Virus record (IMG/VR): IMGVR_UViG_3300032083_001852
Span: 1-26,115 of that record
Source: a virus
DNA: 26,115 bases
Reading direction: 5' to 3' (one strand)
Shown here: one piece after another, positions 14,761 to 21,378 of the stretch
Layout: each line of letters begins with the position of its first letter
How positions within the stretch are numbered: the first letter of the stretch is position 1
The notes under the pieces: model-generated
Told to the model about the DNA's origin: nothing
Database searches by the model: none
Seen by the model: the letters and a program-made list of their open reading frames with translations, nothing else
Program-made: the position numbers and the translations under genes

Positions 14761-14972
14761 TAACTTGCCTCCGCGTCTAGCAGGCTGCCAATAATCTCAA
14801 TCCGCCTCGCTGCATCACGGATCGCCTCACGAAATGGCCGTCGGTCGCCCACGCCTTGCCTTAATGTCGCCAGCTCTTGCTCTGCTGCCTGGAGTTCCTG
14901 CTGCTGCAAGTGCAATGCGTATAGCATCGTTTCGCGCTTTGGGTCTGGCACTAATTTTTTTCTGCGTTTCAT
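14760..14972 (-). CDS. small coiled-coil protein
   Basis: The protein has 70 residues from ATG 14972, which shares ATGA with the methyltransferase stop; a longer frame to 15038 would lie inside that gene. The N-terminus is basic (MKRRKKLVPDPKRE), then a helix (LHLQQQELQAAEQELATLRQ) with a strong heptad pattern, then a second helix (REAIRDAARRIEIIGSLLD). It is probably a dimeric helical protein. Function unknown. Confidence 0.66.
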   Translation of the reverse strand: MKRRKKLVPDPKRETMLYALHLQQQELQAAEQELATLRQGVGDRRPFREAIRDAARRIEIIGSLLDAEAS

Positions 14973-15526
14973 ATATTCCCCCACTGGTCGGCCATAGCGG
15001 TTGCAATACCCTGATAGGTGGTGCTTCTCAGTTTCCATCGGTCTGCGCTTGGCGGTAATTTATGTATCCGGTCATCGCGGCCTTCAACAATGTTTGTAGG
15101 TTGCAGTAATGGTAAGTTTTTGAGCCACAAACAAGTGGCTTTTGTTTCTCCATGCCCATATTCCCAGGGATGGATGATCTGTTCAGGCTTTCGCCACATT
15201 GACGACATAATACAAACCGGGTTTTCTATCGCTATTTGTGGAATGTCTGTCTTAGCAAGCATCATAAAAAAAGACACGGCTGACTGCTGCCTGCCATCCA
15301 TCCGTTTCGCTTTAAAATGACGCGCCCCCGATACGCTTAAATGAGTGCAAGGCGGGTGGGCAATCATCAAATCCCAGGGATAGTTGATAACATCACAAAC
15401 ATCCCCCTGGTAGTGCGGCCCTTCGCTTTCAGTCGGCAACAGATCACAACTCATCGCGTCGTGGCCCTTCGCTATAAAAGCATCGCGCACAACTCCTGAG
15501 TATTCGCACGCGACCAACACCTTCAT
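14969..15526 (-). CDS. small DNA (cytosine-5)-methyltransferase-like protein
   Basis: The protein has 185 residues. It would transfer a methyl group from S-adenosylmethionine to cytosine C5. The SAM-binding opening is VLVACEYSGVVRDAF with a later Asp at 28; motif IV is HPPC with the catalytic Cys at 60; motif VI is ENP at 101-103. The usual target-recognition domain and the long C-terminal motif X region are missing or very short (typical enzymes exceed 300 residues). Small phage enzymes of this build exist, but target and activity are unknown. It could protect phage DNA from restriction. It overlaps upstream and downstream genes by ATGA. Confidence 0.78.
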   Translation of the reverse strand: MKVLVACEYSGVVRDAFIAKGHDAMSCDLLPTESEGPHYQGDVCDVINYPWDLMIAHPPCTHLSVSGARHFKAKRMDGRQQSAVSFFMMLAKTDIPQIAIENPVCIMSSMWRKPEQIIHPWEYGHGETKATCLWLKNLPLLQPTNIVEGRDDRIHKLPPSADRWKLRSTTYQGIATAMADQWGNI

Positions 15527-15861
15527 GCCATCACCCCATTCGCCGCCCGGCGCATCGCTAAAATGAACTCGGTAGCCTGGCGCGTTGTACGCGGCTGCTC
15601 ATCCCCCACTGGCTTGCGAACTTTCTCCAATCGCTTCTTCTGCGAGCAACCAAGGCAACAATGACTTCCGTCCCGCAATGCTCTAACGCTAACCGTCCAC
15701 TCTGTTCCGCAGTTGCAAAGCATCCTCATTCGCGGCGGAAGTTTCTGGCCGGCTAGCTTGTGGCCTTCGGGGTATCGCTCGACGGGGATACGATATAGAA
15801 CCACCTGGTCGCCAAATTCCTCACCTTTTGCTGGCAATTTTTGATCTCTTTTTTGTTTCAT
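15523..15861 (-). CDS. zinc-ribbon-like protein
   Basis: The protein has 112 residues. The centre has MLCNCGTEWTVSVRALRDGS followed by HCCLGC, a CxC...CCxxC arrangement consistent with one zinc site. The N-terminus is basic and the C-terminal third is a helix (TRQATEFILAMRRAANGV). It is coupled by ATGA to both the helicase-loader gene and the methyltransferase gene, so it may work with the latter, but that is inference. Confidence 0.68.
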   Translation of the reverse strand: MKQKRDQKLPAKGEEFGDQVVLYRIPVERYPEGHKLAGQKLPPRMRMLCNCGTEWTVSVRALRDGSHCCLGCSQKKRLEKVRKPVGDEQPRTTRQATEFILAMRRAANGVMA

Positions 15862-16625
15862 TGCTGCTCCTTATTTTCAATTCTCAGCGCGGCCACTTCT
15901 AGCCGACGCATCGATTCACGTCTGCTTTCCTCAAAATCGTCTAACCTGCGCTGCGCTTCTGCTATGCGTTCTTCGCGGTGTTTGTCGGTGTAGCCCTGAG
16001 AATCTTCTAGCGCCTTGCGTAGCTCTTTCAGCTTCTCCCGCTGATCGCCAGCAGGAACCTTGTTTTCAAGCAGGCCCATTACGTCAGGGGCTGATTGAGT
16101 TAATAACTTCGCGCCCTGCTGTTGGCTGATCAGCTTGTTCTGTACCGCGTCCCTTACCACGTCATCACGCCCTTCGATGTTGTGGCCAAGTGATACCGTC
16201 CATTTCTGCCTACCGGGTGGACGGGTAGCCATAATGCGTTTGTAGGCGGTCTTAAAGGCATCAGCGGCTAATGATGGCGATCCAGTGGCTAGAATCTCCT
16301 TAGCGGCTCCTAGCGCCTCTAAAATTTCCTGATTGACCACCACAGTCATTTCTTCGTCCAACGACGCGAGAGCGACGTTCCACGCTTCCTGTGCGGATAG
16401 CACGCCCTCGGCCTGGTCGCGGATGGCAAACAGGTTTTTAGGCTCCGGCATAAACTCACTGGTTTTGCGATGTTGGGCCAGCGCCCATTTGAATTGCTCT
16501 AGCGTCCAGTCAGCAAAATCATCGAACCATTCACCTACCAGACCGACACTTGGTTGAGGACGCTTGTATCGCTCATAGAGCCGGGCGATGATTTCGGCAA
16601 ATTCCTTTTTTTCAGAAGCCTGCAT
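15858..16625 (-). CDS. probable replication protein / helicase loader
   Basis: The protein has 255 residues from ATG 16625, preceded by a GGGAGG-type ribosome-binding site; the longer frame to 16706 is inside the upstream gene. The N-terminal ~75 residues (EFAEIIARLYERYKRPQPSV, WFDDFADWTLEQFKWALAQH and a following FMPEP) match the G39P-type helicase loader pattern of several short helices ending in a Pro-rich loop. The C-terminal half is helical and highly charged. It directly follows the DUF1376 initiator, the position of the lambda P-type loader. It is inferred to bring the host DnaB-type helicase to the origin. Confidence 0.7.
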   Translation of the reverse strand: MQASEKKEFAEIIARLYERYKRPQPSVGLVGEWFDDFADWTLEQFKWALAQHRKTSEFMPEPKNLFAIRDQAEGVLSAQEAWNVALASLDEEMTVVVNQEILEALGAAKEILATGSPSLAADAFKTAYKRIMATRPPGRQKWTVSLGHNIEGRDDVVRDAVQNKLISQQQGAKLLTQSAPDVMGLLENKVPAGDQREKLKELRKALEDSQGYTDKHREERIAEAQRRLDDFEESRRESMRRLEVAALRIENKEQQ

Positions 16626-17400
16626 TCTCCACCTCCCCTTCGTAGACGTTCCCAGCGTCGCCGTTGATGAAATCCTGGTATCTGTCCATCGCTCCCTCGA
16701 ACTCATCCTCCCATCCTTTCGAGTTTAGCCATGTCGCCGGGTATGGGATGAACTTGCCGCCATCCTTTTTCCAGTCAGCAGAGTCCATCGCTTCTGGCAG
16801 TTTGTCTATCGCCGCCTGTTGTTCTTCTGCCGTCATTCGCTTCCACGCTTTTTCGGCAGCGCCCTTGCTCTTCTTCTTCGGGTGTAGTTTCCAGAAAATA
16901 TCGAATCGCTCGACGCTTTTTGGTTTTGCGTCGGGCAAGTCTTTTGAACTTTGGTTGTTTAGTTCTTTAGTTCCTAAGTTATTAAGTTCATTAGTTACTA
17001 AGTTATTAGGTTCTTTAGTTAGCTTTCCGTTGGGTTTTTTTTCAGAACCCAAAATAACCGGGTCGGTTTCTGTGGGTTTTTTAGGTCTACCACCTTTCTT
17101 GCCGTTTTCCCTCGCAGAGTCAGCACGGGCGCGGTATTTTTCAATTTCATCATCCGCTCGCTTGTGGCGGTAGTAATTGCCGCAATCAGACTTAACGAAG
17201 AAGTCAGCCAGCACGTTTTCTAGCGCTTCCTTATCCGATTCGGTTCTGATCGATAACCGACGAATAACCGACTTGGTTTCTATGGGTTTTTCGTCAAGGT
17301 AATAGCTGTCGAGCAACTGGCGATAAATGCCATGCTCCGCTAGCGATAGGTGGCCGGTATCTTTGCGATAGTCGGCAATGTTGAAGGGGTAAAAATGCAA
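16612..17400 (-). CDS. DUF1376 replication initiator (lambda O position)
   Basis: The protein has 262 residues. The start is TTG 17400-17398, chosen because GGAGG lies 7-8 nt upstream and because HFYPFNIADYRKDTGHLSLA is the usual DUF1376 opening. Residues 1-90 form the DUF1376 winged-helix-like domain. A basic linker GKKGGRPKKP follows. Residues about 127-149 are three imperfect 8-residue repeats with (T/V)(K/N)E(P/L)NN(L/Q), encoded by the iterons. The C-terminal domain RFDIFWKLHPKKKSKG, ending YPATWLNSKGWEDEF, is a common tail of phage replisome organisers. It overlaps the loader gene by 14 nt. Confidence 0.83.
   Translation of the reverse strand: MHFYPFNIADYRKDTGHLSLAEHGIYRQLLDSYYLDEKPIETKSVIRRLSIRTESDKEALENVLADFFVKSDCGNYYRHKRADDEIEKYRARADSARENGKKGGRPKKPTETDPVILGSEKKPNGKLTKEPNNLVTNELNNLGTKELNNQSSKDLPDAKPKSVERFDIFWKLHPKKKSKGAAEKAWKRMTAEEQQAAIDKLPEAMDSADWKKDGGKFIPYPATWLNSKGWEDEFEGAMDRYQDFINGDAGNVYEGEVENAGF
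16955..17026. repeat. three 24-bp direct repeats, candidate replication origin iterons
   Basis: Units 16955-16978, 16979-17002 and 17003-17026 are contiguous, AT-rich and similar. Their shared plus-strand core is A(G/A)GTTC(T/A)TTAGTT or a close variant. They lie within the initiator gene, as lambda-type origin iterons lie within gene O. An origin function is inferred. Confidence 0.7.
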
Positions 17401-17470
17401 TGGATCAACCTCCAAAAGGACTGACCGCTCCGCAAAGGTGGTTATAGCCTGGCGGGTCGATCGTGATGAT

Positions 17471-17504
17471 CTGGACGGCTCCTATGGGAGCGGCCAGTCT
17501 TTTT
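17471..17504 (+). terminator. plus-strand hairpin plus T-tract, possible end of an antisense RNA
   Basis: CTGG at 17471 and CCAG at 17494-17497 enclose a 5-bp inner stem (GCTCC/GGAGC) with a short loop, followed by TCTTTTT (17498-17504). It is oriented against the minus-strand operon. A weak plus-strand promoter (CTGACC 17421, TATAGC 17443) lies just upstream and would give an RNA of roughly 50 nt, comparable in position to lambda OOP. The surrounding 17401-17660 stretch has no convincing gene. Confidence 0.45.
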
Positions 17505-17540
17505 GGGAGTTGTTAGCTCCCGCCATATTTAAACGCTAAC

Positions 17541-17552
17541 CAAAGCGCTTTG
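17541..17552. promoter_or_regulatory. 12-bp perfect palindrome
   Basis: CAAAGCGCTTTG is perfectly palindromic and lies in the 260-bp noncoding gap between the IbrA-like gene and the replication initiator. It could be an operator or a processing site. No protein partner can be named. Confidence 0.4.
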
Positions 17553-17660
17553 TTCTTCGCCAGTTACGGCGAGGTGGTAGTTTAGCATTAAATCAGCGGC
17601 CCGTTTCGCCGGATCGGTGGGCCAGGCCGATGAGGGGCGCGACGAACGCCACCGGCAGAT

Positions 17661-18962
17661 TTAGACGTTTTTGTATTTTTCGGTTATCTGGCGTTGCCTT
17701 ATTGCCTGGCTTTTTGTCGGGGCCAACCCCAAATATTTGCAGGTATGGTCGTTTTTCAAGATCGTTAATGCAAACCGCTTCCAGGAAGTCACCATCGAGT
17801 TATGGGTTCTAAGCTGATCCAAGTGGTCAGGTGGGCGTTTGATAATTACACGGCGCAGACTGTTTCCGCCATGAGGCGTTACGCCGTTTAACGCGAACTT
17901 TACTCCATTCGAAGCCATGTCCTCGATAATCTCTTCTGGGAGTCCACGGCCCACCCTCCCCCAGAACTTAATCGACTGGATGAACCGTTGCTTAAAATTT
18001 TCAGAGACCTCCTTTGGCAGCGTGTCTAACAGAAACTTGGTAAACGACTTCCATGTGTGACCTTCTGGAAGAGAAAAGCTCCTGTAGCTTAGTTGCTTGC
18101 CGTAGGTGGCAATAAAATTAGCCCCTTGGACTCTAGCGCACAATTTCGCCCATGTTGATGGGTCAATAACTCGATACAGAGATAGGCTGGATTTTGATTC
18201 GCTCATAAACGGCGATGCTACTCGCATAGACCCAACCGGGACACCGGCACGGTAAAAAACATCGTAGAGCCGGTTATATTCCCATTCAAACTTGCTATTC
18301 GCCGTCCATATGTCGTCCGTTCTCCAGTCAAATATTGGGTAACAGTTGAACGTATGCGCGGTGTTTTTCTTTGTCCAGTTCTTCCCGCCGATCGTTACCT
18401 TTCTGTCATTCATTATCGCTCGGAAACGGTTAAGACTTTCGTCGGCCCTAATCCCAATAAGGTTTGCACATGGCTTGCCTTGTGAGTACCACTCTGCGAA
18501 CCCATCCCAGAATTCGTCATAAGGCATATTTTCTTCAAAGAAGTCGAACTCGTGGTTATCTATCGTCACGATATAATCGTCGTTCGGTATTGGCCTAATC
18601 CACCTGGCTTTATCGTCCTCGCCCCAGCATCGCCACTCAACAGCGTAACTGCTGACCGTGCACGGCAGAGTGATAGGAAGGCAGCACCAGTAAACATCGA
18701 GCAGGTCAAGATTATCGTCGATGATCTTTTTCATGAATGAAAGCGAATCTTCGTAATTGGCTTCGTTATCGAGGATTTGAACGCCGATTTTTTCGGTTAT
18801 CTGGTTCTCCCTCATGTACATAAGTACGAGATTCAACATCACGCCAGAGTCTTTCCCACCTGAAAACGACAGGTATATCCGCTCGAAATTATTAAAAATA
18901 AAATCTATTCGATCCATTGCAGCATCAAATACATTCAGGTCTTTATTGTAGATTCGCTTCAT
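17661..18962 (-). CDS. IbrA-like PAPS-reductase-family protein (DUF3440)
   Basis: The protein has 433 residues from ATG 18962, which shares ATGA with the upstream gene. It is an ATP-pyrophosphatase-fold protein with the P-loop SGGKDSG at 34-40, GIRADES at 170-176 and YPIFDWRTDDIW at 208-219, the motifs that define the adenylyl/phosphosulfate-reductase superfamily branch used by IbrA and DndC. The C-terminus contains SWKRFALTILKNDHTCKYLG, a DUF3440 module. IbrA with IbrB is known to activate eib genes in E. coli; biochemistry is unknown. It is the last gene of the four-gene cassette and appears intact. Confidence 0.87.
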   Translation of the reverse strand: MKRIYNKDLNVFDAAMDRIDFIFNNFERIYLSFSGGKDSGVMLNLVLMYMRENQITEKIGVQILDNEANYEDSLSFMKKIIDDNLDLLDVYWCCLPITLPCTVSSYAVEWRCWGEDDKARWIRPIPNDDYIVTIDNHEFDFFEENMPYDEFWDGFAEWYSQGKPCANLIGIRADESLNRFRAIMNDRKVTIGGKNWTKKNTAHTFNCYPIFDWRTDDIWTANSKFEWEYNRLYDVFYRAGVPVGSMRVASPFMSESKSSLSLYRVIDPSTWAKLCARVQGANFIATYGKQLSYRSFSLPEGHTWKSFTKFLLDTLPKEVSENFKQRFIQSIKFWGRVGRGLPEEIIEDMASNGVKFALNGVTPHGGNSLRRVIIKRPPDHLDQLRTHNSMVTSWKRFALTILKNDHTCKYLGLAPTKSQAIRQRQITEKYKNV

Positions 18963-19270
18963 TTTATTAACCTCATTTGTTTGCTGGGCTTTTTCATTCC
19001 TGATTTTAACGGCTCGTACCATTTAGACCTTTTTGGCCGGAATCCCAGGGAGTGCAGGTTTAAGTCGTTTTTTAATATGGCTATAGCGACCGCCTTCCAT
19101 GATGGTGCGCGCCTTGAATCCATGAGCTTTTTCGGAACTTCGTCTGGAATGCCATCAGAATAACATCTCTCGATCCATGTATTCTCGTACTCCCTCACCC
19201 GATCGGCGACTGTTTTCCCAGATCGAAATGGCTCTATCTGCTTCTCTATTCGCCAGTGTTCTTTGCTCAT
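18959..19270 (-). CDS. small protein with stand-alone IbrA C-terminal (ILKND) module
   Basis: The protein has 103 residues. Residues 57-80 (SWKAVAIAILKNDLNLHSLG, then FRPK) align directly with the C-terminal module of the IbrA-like neighbour. The N-terminal VREYENTWIERCYSDGIPDE is also a pattern of DUF3440-type proteins. The P-loop domain is absent. The best start, ATG 19270, lies 116 nt inside the upstream gene, an unusually long overlap, with a GGGGG stretch about 10 nt upstream. It is translationally coupled to ibrA-like by ATGA. It may be a partner or regulatory subunit of the IbrA-like protein. Confidence 0.75.
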   Translation of the reverse strand: MSKEHWRIEKQIEPFRSGKTVADRVREYENTWIERCYSDGIPDEVPKKLMDSRRAPSWKAVAIAILKNDLNLHSLGFRPKRSKWYEPLKSGMKKPSKQMRLIK

Positions 19271-19562
19271 CAGTCAAATACCCCCACGCCTCCCTGGTTA
19301 TGTCCTCTGGACAAGCCAGCGCCAACGCTGTCGCAGCGTGACCAATCCACGCTTTTTTATTAAGGTTTTGATCGGTCAGCGCATTTTCGCAGCTGTTAGG
19401 CCACTCGCAGATGACGCGAACCATGAATCGCCCGTACTTTTTATGGTCAGATGTAAAGGCAATTGCCTTTTTTAAATAGACTTTGCGGTTGGCAACTTCG
19501 CCCCACATATTCGCCTCAATTTCTTCCCATTCATGAAACGGGTGATAAATCCGTTTATTCAT
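19155..19562 (-). CDS. conserved unknown protein of the IbrA/IbrB cassette
   Basis: The protein has 135 residues from ATG 19562, which overlaps the upstream gene by 8 nt. The opening KRIYHPFHEWEEIEANMWGE and the core KAWIGHAATALALACPEDIT, then REAWGYLTDEQRTLANREAD, are well-structured and conserved-looking, with a central SCENALT turn. No catalytic motif is recognised. It lies between the EctC/ParB fusion and the ILKND gene, so it probably belongs to the same pathway. The 3' end overlaps the next gene by 116 nt in another frame. Confidence 0.75.
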   Translation of the reverse strand: MNKRIYHPFHEWEEIEANMWGEVANRKVYLKKAIAFTSDHKKYGRFMVRVICEWPNSCENALTDQNLNKKAWIGHAATALALACPEDITREAWGYLTDEQRTLANREADRAISIWENSRRSGEGVREYMDREMLF

Positions 19563-20454
19563 TTTCAGCTTCCCAGCTTTCGGAAAAATCACGGTTGCTG
19601 AACAATGCCGCAACACCGGTTATCTGTTTCATCCTTAAAAGCTCGTCGGCGCTCATTCCGATATGCTTACAAATCCACCTGTCGCCTTTGCCCATTTCTA
19701 CCAGCTCGGCAACTATCGTGCTCATAAGGTCAATGTTGTGCGACCCTCGAGCACGGTTGTGGCGGATAGTAGAAGCCATCCTGTCGCCGATAGATTTATC
19801 GAGCACGACCACCGGCAGCAGCCCTTTTTCACGCTCCCTAATGCGGTCGCTATTTTTGATTGTTAAATACCGATGAAATCCGTCAACTACAACGTAGACT
19901 TCGTTTTCTTCGTCATAACAAGTAACAACCGGCTGCGTATACCCATCTTCCCAAATAGAGGTTTCTAATAGCGCCATTTCTGGCGGGGCTACCGAATTTG
20001 GGTTGTAGTCATTAGCGACTACTTTTTCAATAGGAACGGGGATGACGTTATAAGTCGGTGAATTTGATCGCGGCGACGGGTAAGAGCCGTCTGGCGAGTG
20101 CAACTCTCCGCCGACCAATGGCGGGTTGAACACGCATATCAACTCTACTTCTTCAATAGCCTGGAAGTAATGATCATCATTATTGTCAAGGATGTAGGTT
20201 GTCCCTGCTCCTATCGCGTGCTCTTCGCCCGTGGCGGCATCGGTCAAAATTCCATTGCCAGAAATGCAGTAGCACGTCTCTATATGGTTCTTGTAATGCC
20301 AATGCTGCTTTTCCCCTGGTGGGATTATTGTTCTGGTCATGGAGTACCCGGCGTTATCGCTAGCAACAACCAACCGACTGCTGACAAATCCGCCATTGGG
20401 GCAGCTAACCTGCCTTTCTGTTCCTTCAATATCAATATTTTTTACTACTTTCAT
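19555..20454 (-). CDS. EctC-like cupin fused to IbrB-type ParB domain
   Basis: The protein has 299 residues. Residues 1-125 are an ectoine-synthase-like cupin: HYKNHIETCYCISGNG (53-68), TTYILDNNDDHYFQA (85-99) and CVFNPPLVGGELHSPDGSYP (107-126). In EctC of Paenibacillus lautus the iron ligands are Glu57, Tyr85 and His93; here Glu59, Tyr87 and His95 sit at the same spacing. Residues about 135-299 are an IbrB/ParB-type domain with VVDGFHRYL (189-197), TIRHNRARGSHN (229-240) and MSADELLRMKQITGVAALFS (267-286). A GAGG ribosome-binding site precedes ATG 20454. The fusion of these two folds is unusual; ectoine genes ectA and ectB are absent. Substrate unknown. Confidence 0.85.
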   Translation of the reverse strand: MKVVKNIDIEGTERQVSCPNGGFVSSRLVVASDNAGYSMTRTIIPPGEKQHWHYKNHIETCYCISGNGILTDAATGEEHAIGAGTTYILDNNDDHYFQAIEEVELICVFNPPLVGGELHSPDGSYPSPRSNSPTYNVIPVPIEKVVANDYNPNSVAPPEMALLETSIWEDGYTQPVVTCYDEENEVYVVVDGFHRYLTIKNSDRIREREKGLLPVVVLDKSIGDRMASTIRHNRARGSHNIDLMSTIVAELVEMGKGDRWICKHIGMSADELLRMKQITGVAALFSNRDFSESWEAENE

Positions 20455-20587
20455 CGTCGTTTCCTCATTTAGTTAAATATCCCGCTTACCAGCTTGCGGG
20501 GACGCTATTTAGATGCGCCGGTTATGCGCTAACTGCTCTACTCTTGGTGCGCGTCCAGCAGGCAACTCCCACCGGCCCAAGTGTTCA
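20455..20587 (-). other. 133-bp leader before the cassette; nothing certain
   Basis: This spacer holds no convincing gene. A 16-residue frame (20538-20588, starting in a TAATG junction with the upstream gene, peptide MNTWAGGSCLLDAHQE) could be a minigene. A hairpin CCCGC/GCGGG near 20481-20500 lacks a clear T-tract. No good promoter was found, so the cassette is probably transcribed from the early promoter. Confidence 0.35.
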
Positions 20588-20824
20588 TTACAATTCTCCA
20601 CATGAATTAACCCGAACGATCCGTCGAATGTAATAAACACTCAGATCGCCGGTATCCAGGTTCTCGACGATATGGCCGTTCGAGTAGCCTAAGTATCGGT
20701 AGCAGCCAGGCTCACCGGATATCCTCACGAGCGAATCAGGCTGGTTGATGTTGCTAGCCAGCAGGTGAGCGTATAGCAGCATTAGTGCCGACAAACATAT
20801 TAGCGATATTGATAGTGATTTCAC
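20588..20824 (-). CDS. small protein with N-terminal membrane segment or signal
   Basis: The protein has 78 residues from GTG 20824-20822, which overlaps the upstream stop (GTGA). The N-terminus KSLSISLICLSALMLLYAHL is a single hydrophobic segment, either a signal peptide or a membrane anchor. The rest, with SGEPGCYRYLGYSNGHIVE and LSVYYIRRIVRVNSCGEL, is a short beta-like domain with two Cys that could pair outside the cytoplasm. No family recognised; an envelope role such as superinfection exclusion is possible but unsupported. Confidence 0.68.
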   Translation of the reverse strand: MKSLSISLICLSALMLLYAHLLASNINQPDSLVRISGEPGCYRYLGYSNGHIVENLDTGDLSVYYIRRIVRVNSCGEL

Positions 20825-21087
20825 TTTTTTCCCCCATAAGCGCAAGGGGCGCAAACCATCGACCGCTTACCGCCAAGATACTCTGACTCGCAAACTCCGC
20901 ACCGCCTCGTATACATTCCCGGCGACCAGCCGTTAATTGGTGGTCTTTTGTCTGCGTCTTTGCAGATAGGGCAGTCGTACGTTCCCCCGCCGTTATCCAT
21001 TTCGACTTCACCAGCGTCTTTGCAATAGGCGCAGATAAATTCATCCGATTTGTAATATTCGGCAAGTGATTCCAATGTTCCCCGCAT
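20821..21087 (-). CDS. double zinc-ribbon protein
   Basis: The protein has 88 residues from ATG 21087, which overlaps the regulator's stop by one base with AAGGTG upstream. After MRGTLESLAEYYKSDEF there are four CxxC knuckles: CAYC, CPIC, CGVC and CAPC, forming two zinc ribbons similar to DnaJ-type knuckles. It follows the Cro-like gene directly. It may bind nucleic acid or another protein; function unknown. Confidence 0.72.
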   Translation of the reverse strand: MRGTLESLAEYYKSDEFICAYCKDAGEVEMDNGGGTYDCPICKDADKRPPINGWSPGMYTRRCGVCESEYLGGKRSMVCAPCAYGGKK

Positions 21088-21371
21088 CACATCCACACCT
21101 TATCCGGTCGCAGCTCTTCCGGCTTCACGCCATAGACCTGCTCGATGATCTTTAGGCGCTTAGGCGGTATCTTGCCAGCAGCTACCCAATTGTTGACCGC
21201 TTGCGGAGTAATGCCGGGTTCTCCCCTGTTATAAGTAGTCCGGCAATCCCTCGGCTGGTCATCTGCCAGCAAAGCAACCGTTAAGCGGCGGGAAATGTCA
21301 GTCGTGCCGCCGTATTTCTTAACAAAGCGGTTCGTTGCTGACCTCAGTTTTGCTTGCATTTTTTTGTTCAT
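21087..21371 (-). CDS. Cro-like helix-turn-helix regulator with an insertion
   Basis: The protein has 94 residues from ATG 21371. The HTH reads FVKKYGGTTDISRRL, then a roughly 20-residue insertion (31-52), then ITPQAVNNWVAAGKIPPKRL, where the recognition helix and the following IEQVYGVKPEELRPDKVW match YdaS/Cro-type proteins. It is the first gene of the minus-strand early operon and lies next to the divergent promoters and 17-bp repeats that are its likely targets. The promoter -10 predicts transcription start within a base or two of the ATG, so the message may be leaderless. Confidence 0.78.
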   Translation of the reverse strand: MNKKMQAKLRSATNRFVKKYGGTTDISRRLTVALLADDQPRDCRTTYNRGEPGITPQAVNNWVAAGKIPPKRLKIIEQVYGVKPEELRPDKVWM

Positions 21372-21378
21372 GCTGCGA

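Noticed and set aside
16955-17026. The repeats as a CRISPR array
   Set aside because: The units are contiguous, degenerate and inside a coding region; there are no spacers.
17528-17587. Minigenes of 14-19 codons in the gap between the IbrA-like gene and the initiator
   Set aside because: Frames such as MLNYHLAVTGEEQSALVSV lack a ribosome-binding site and are not joined to neighbours by overlaps, unlike the accepted small genes.
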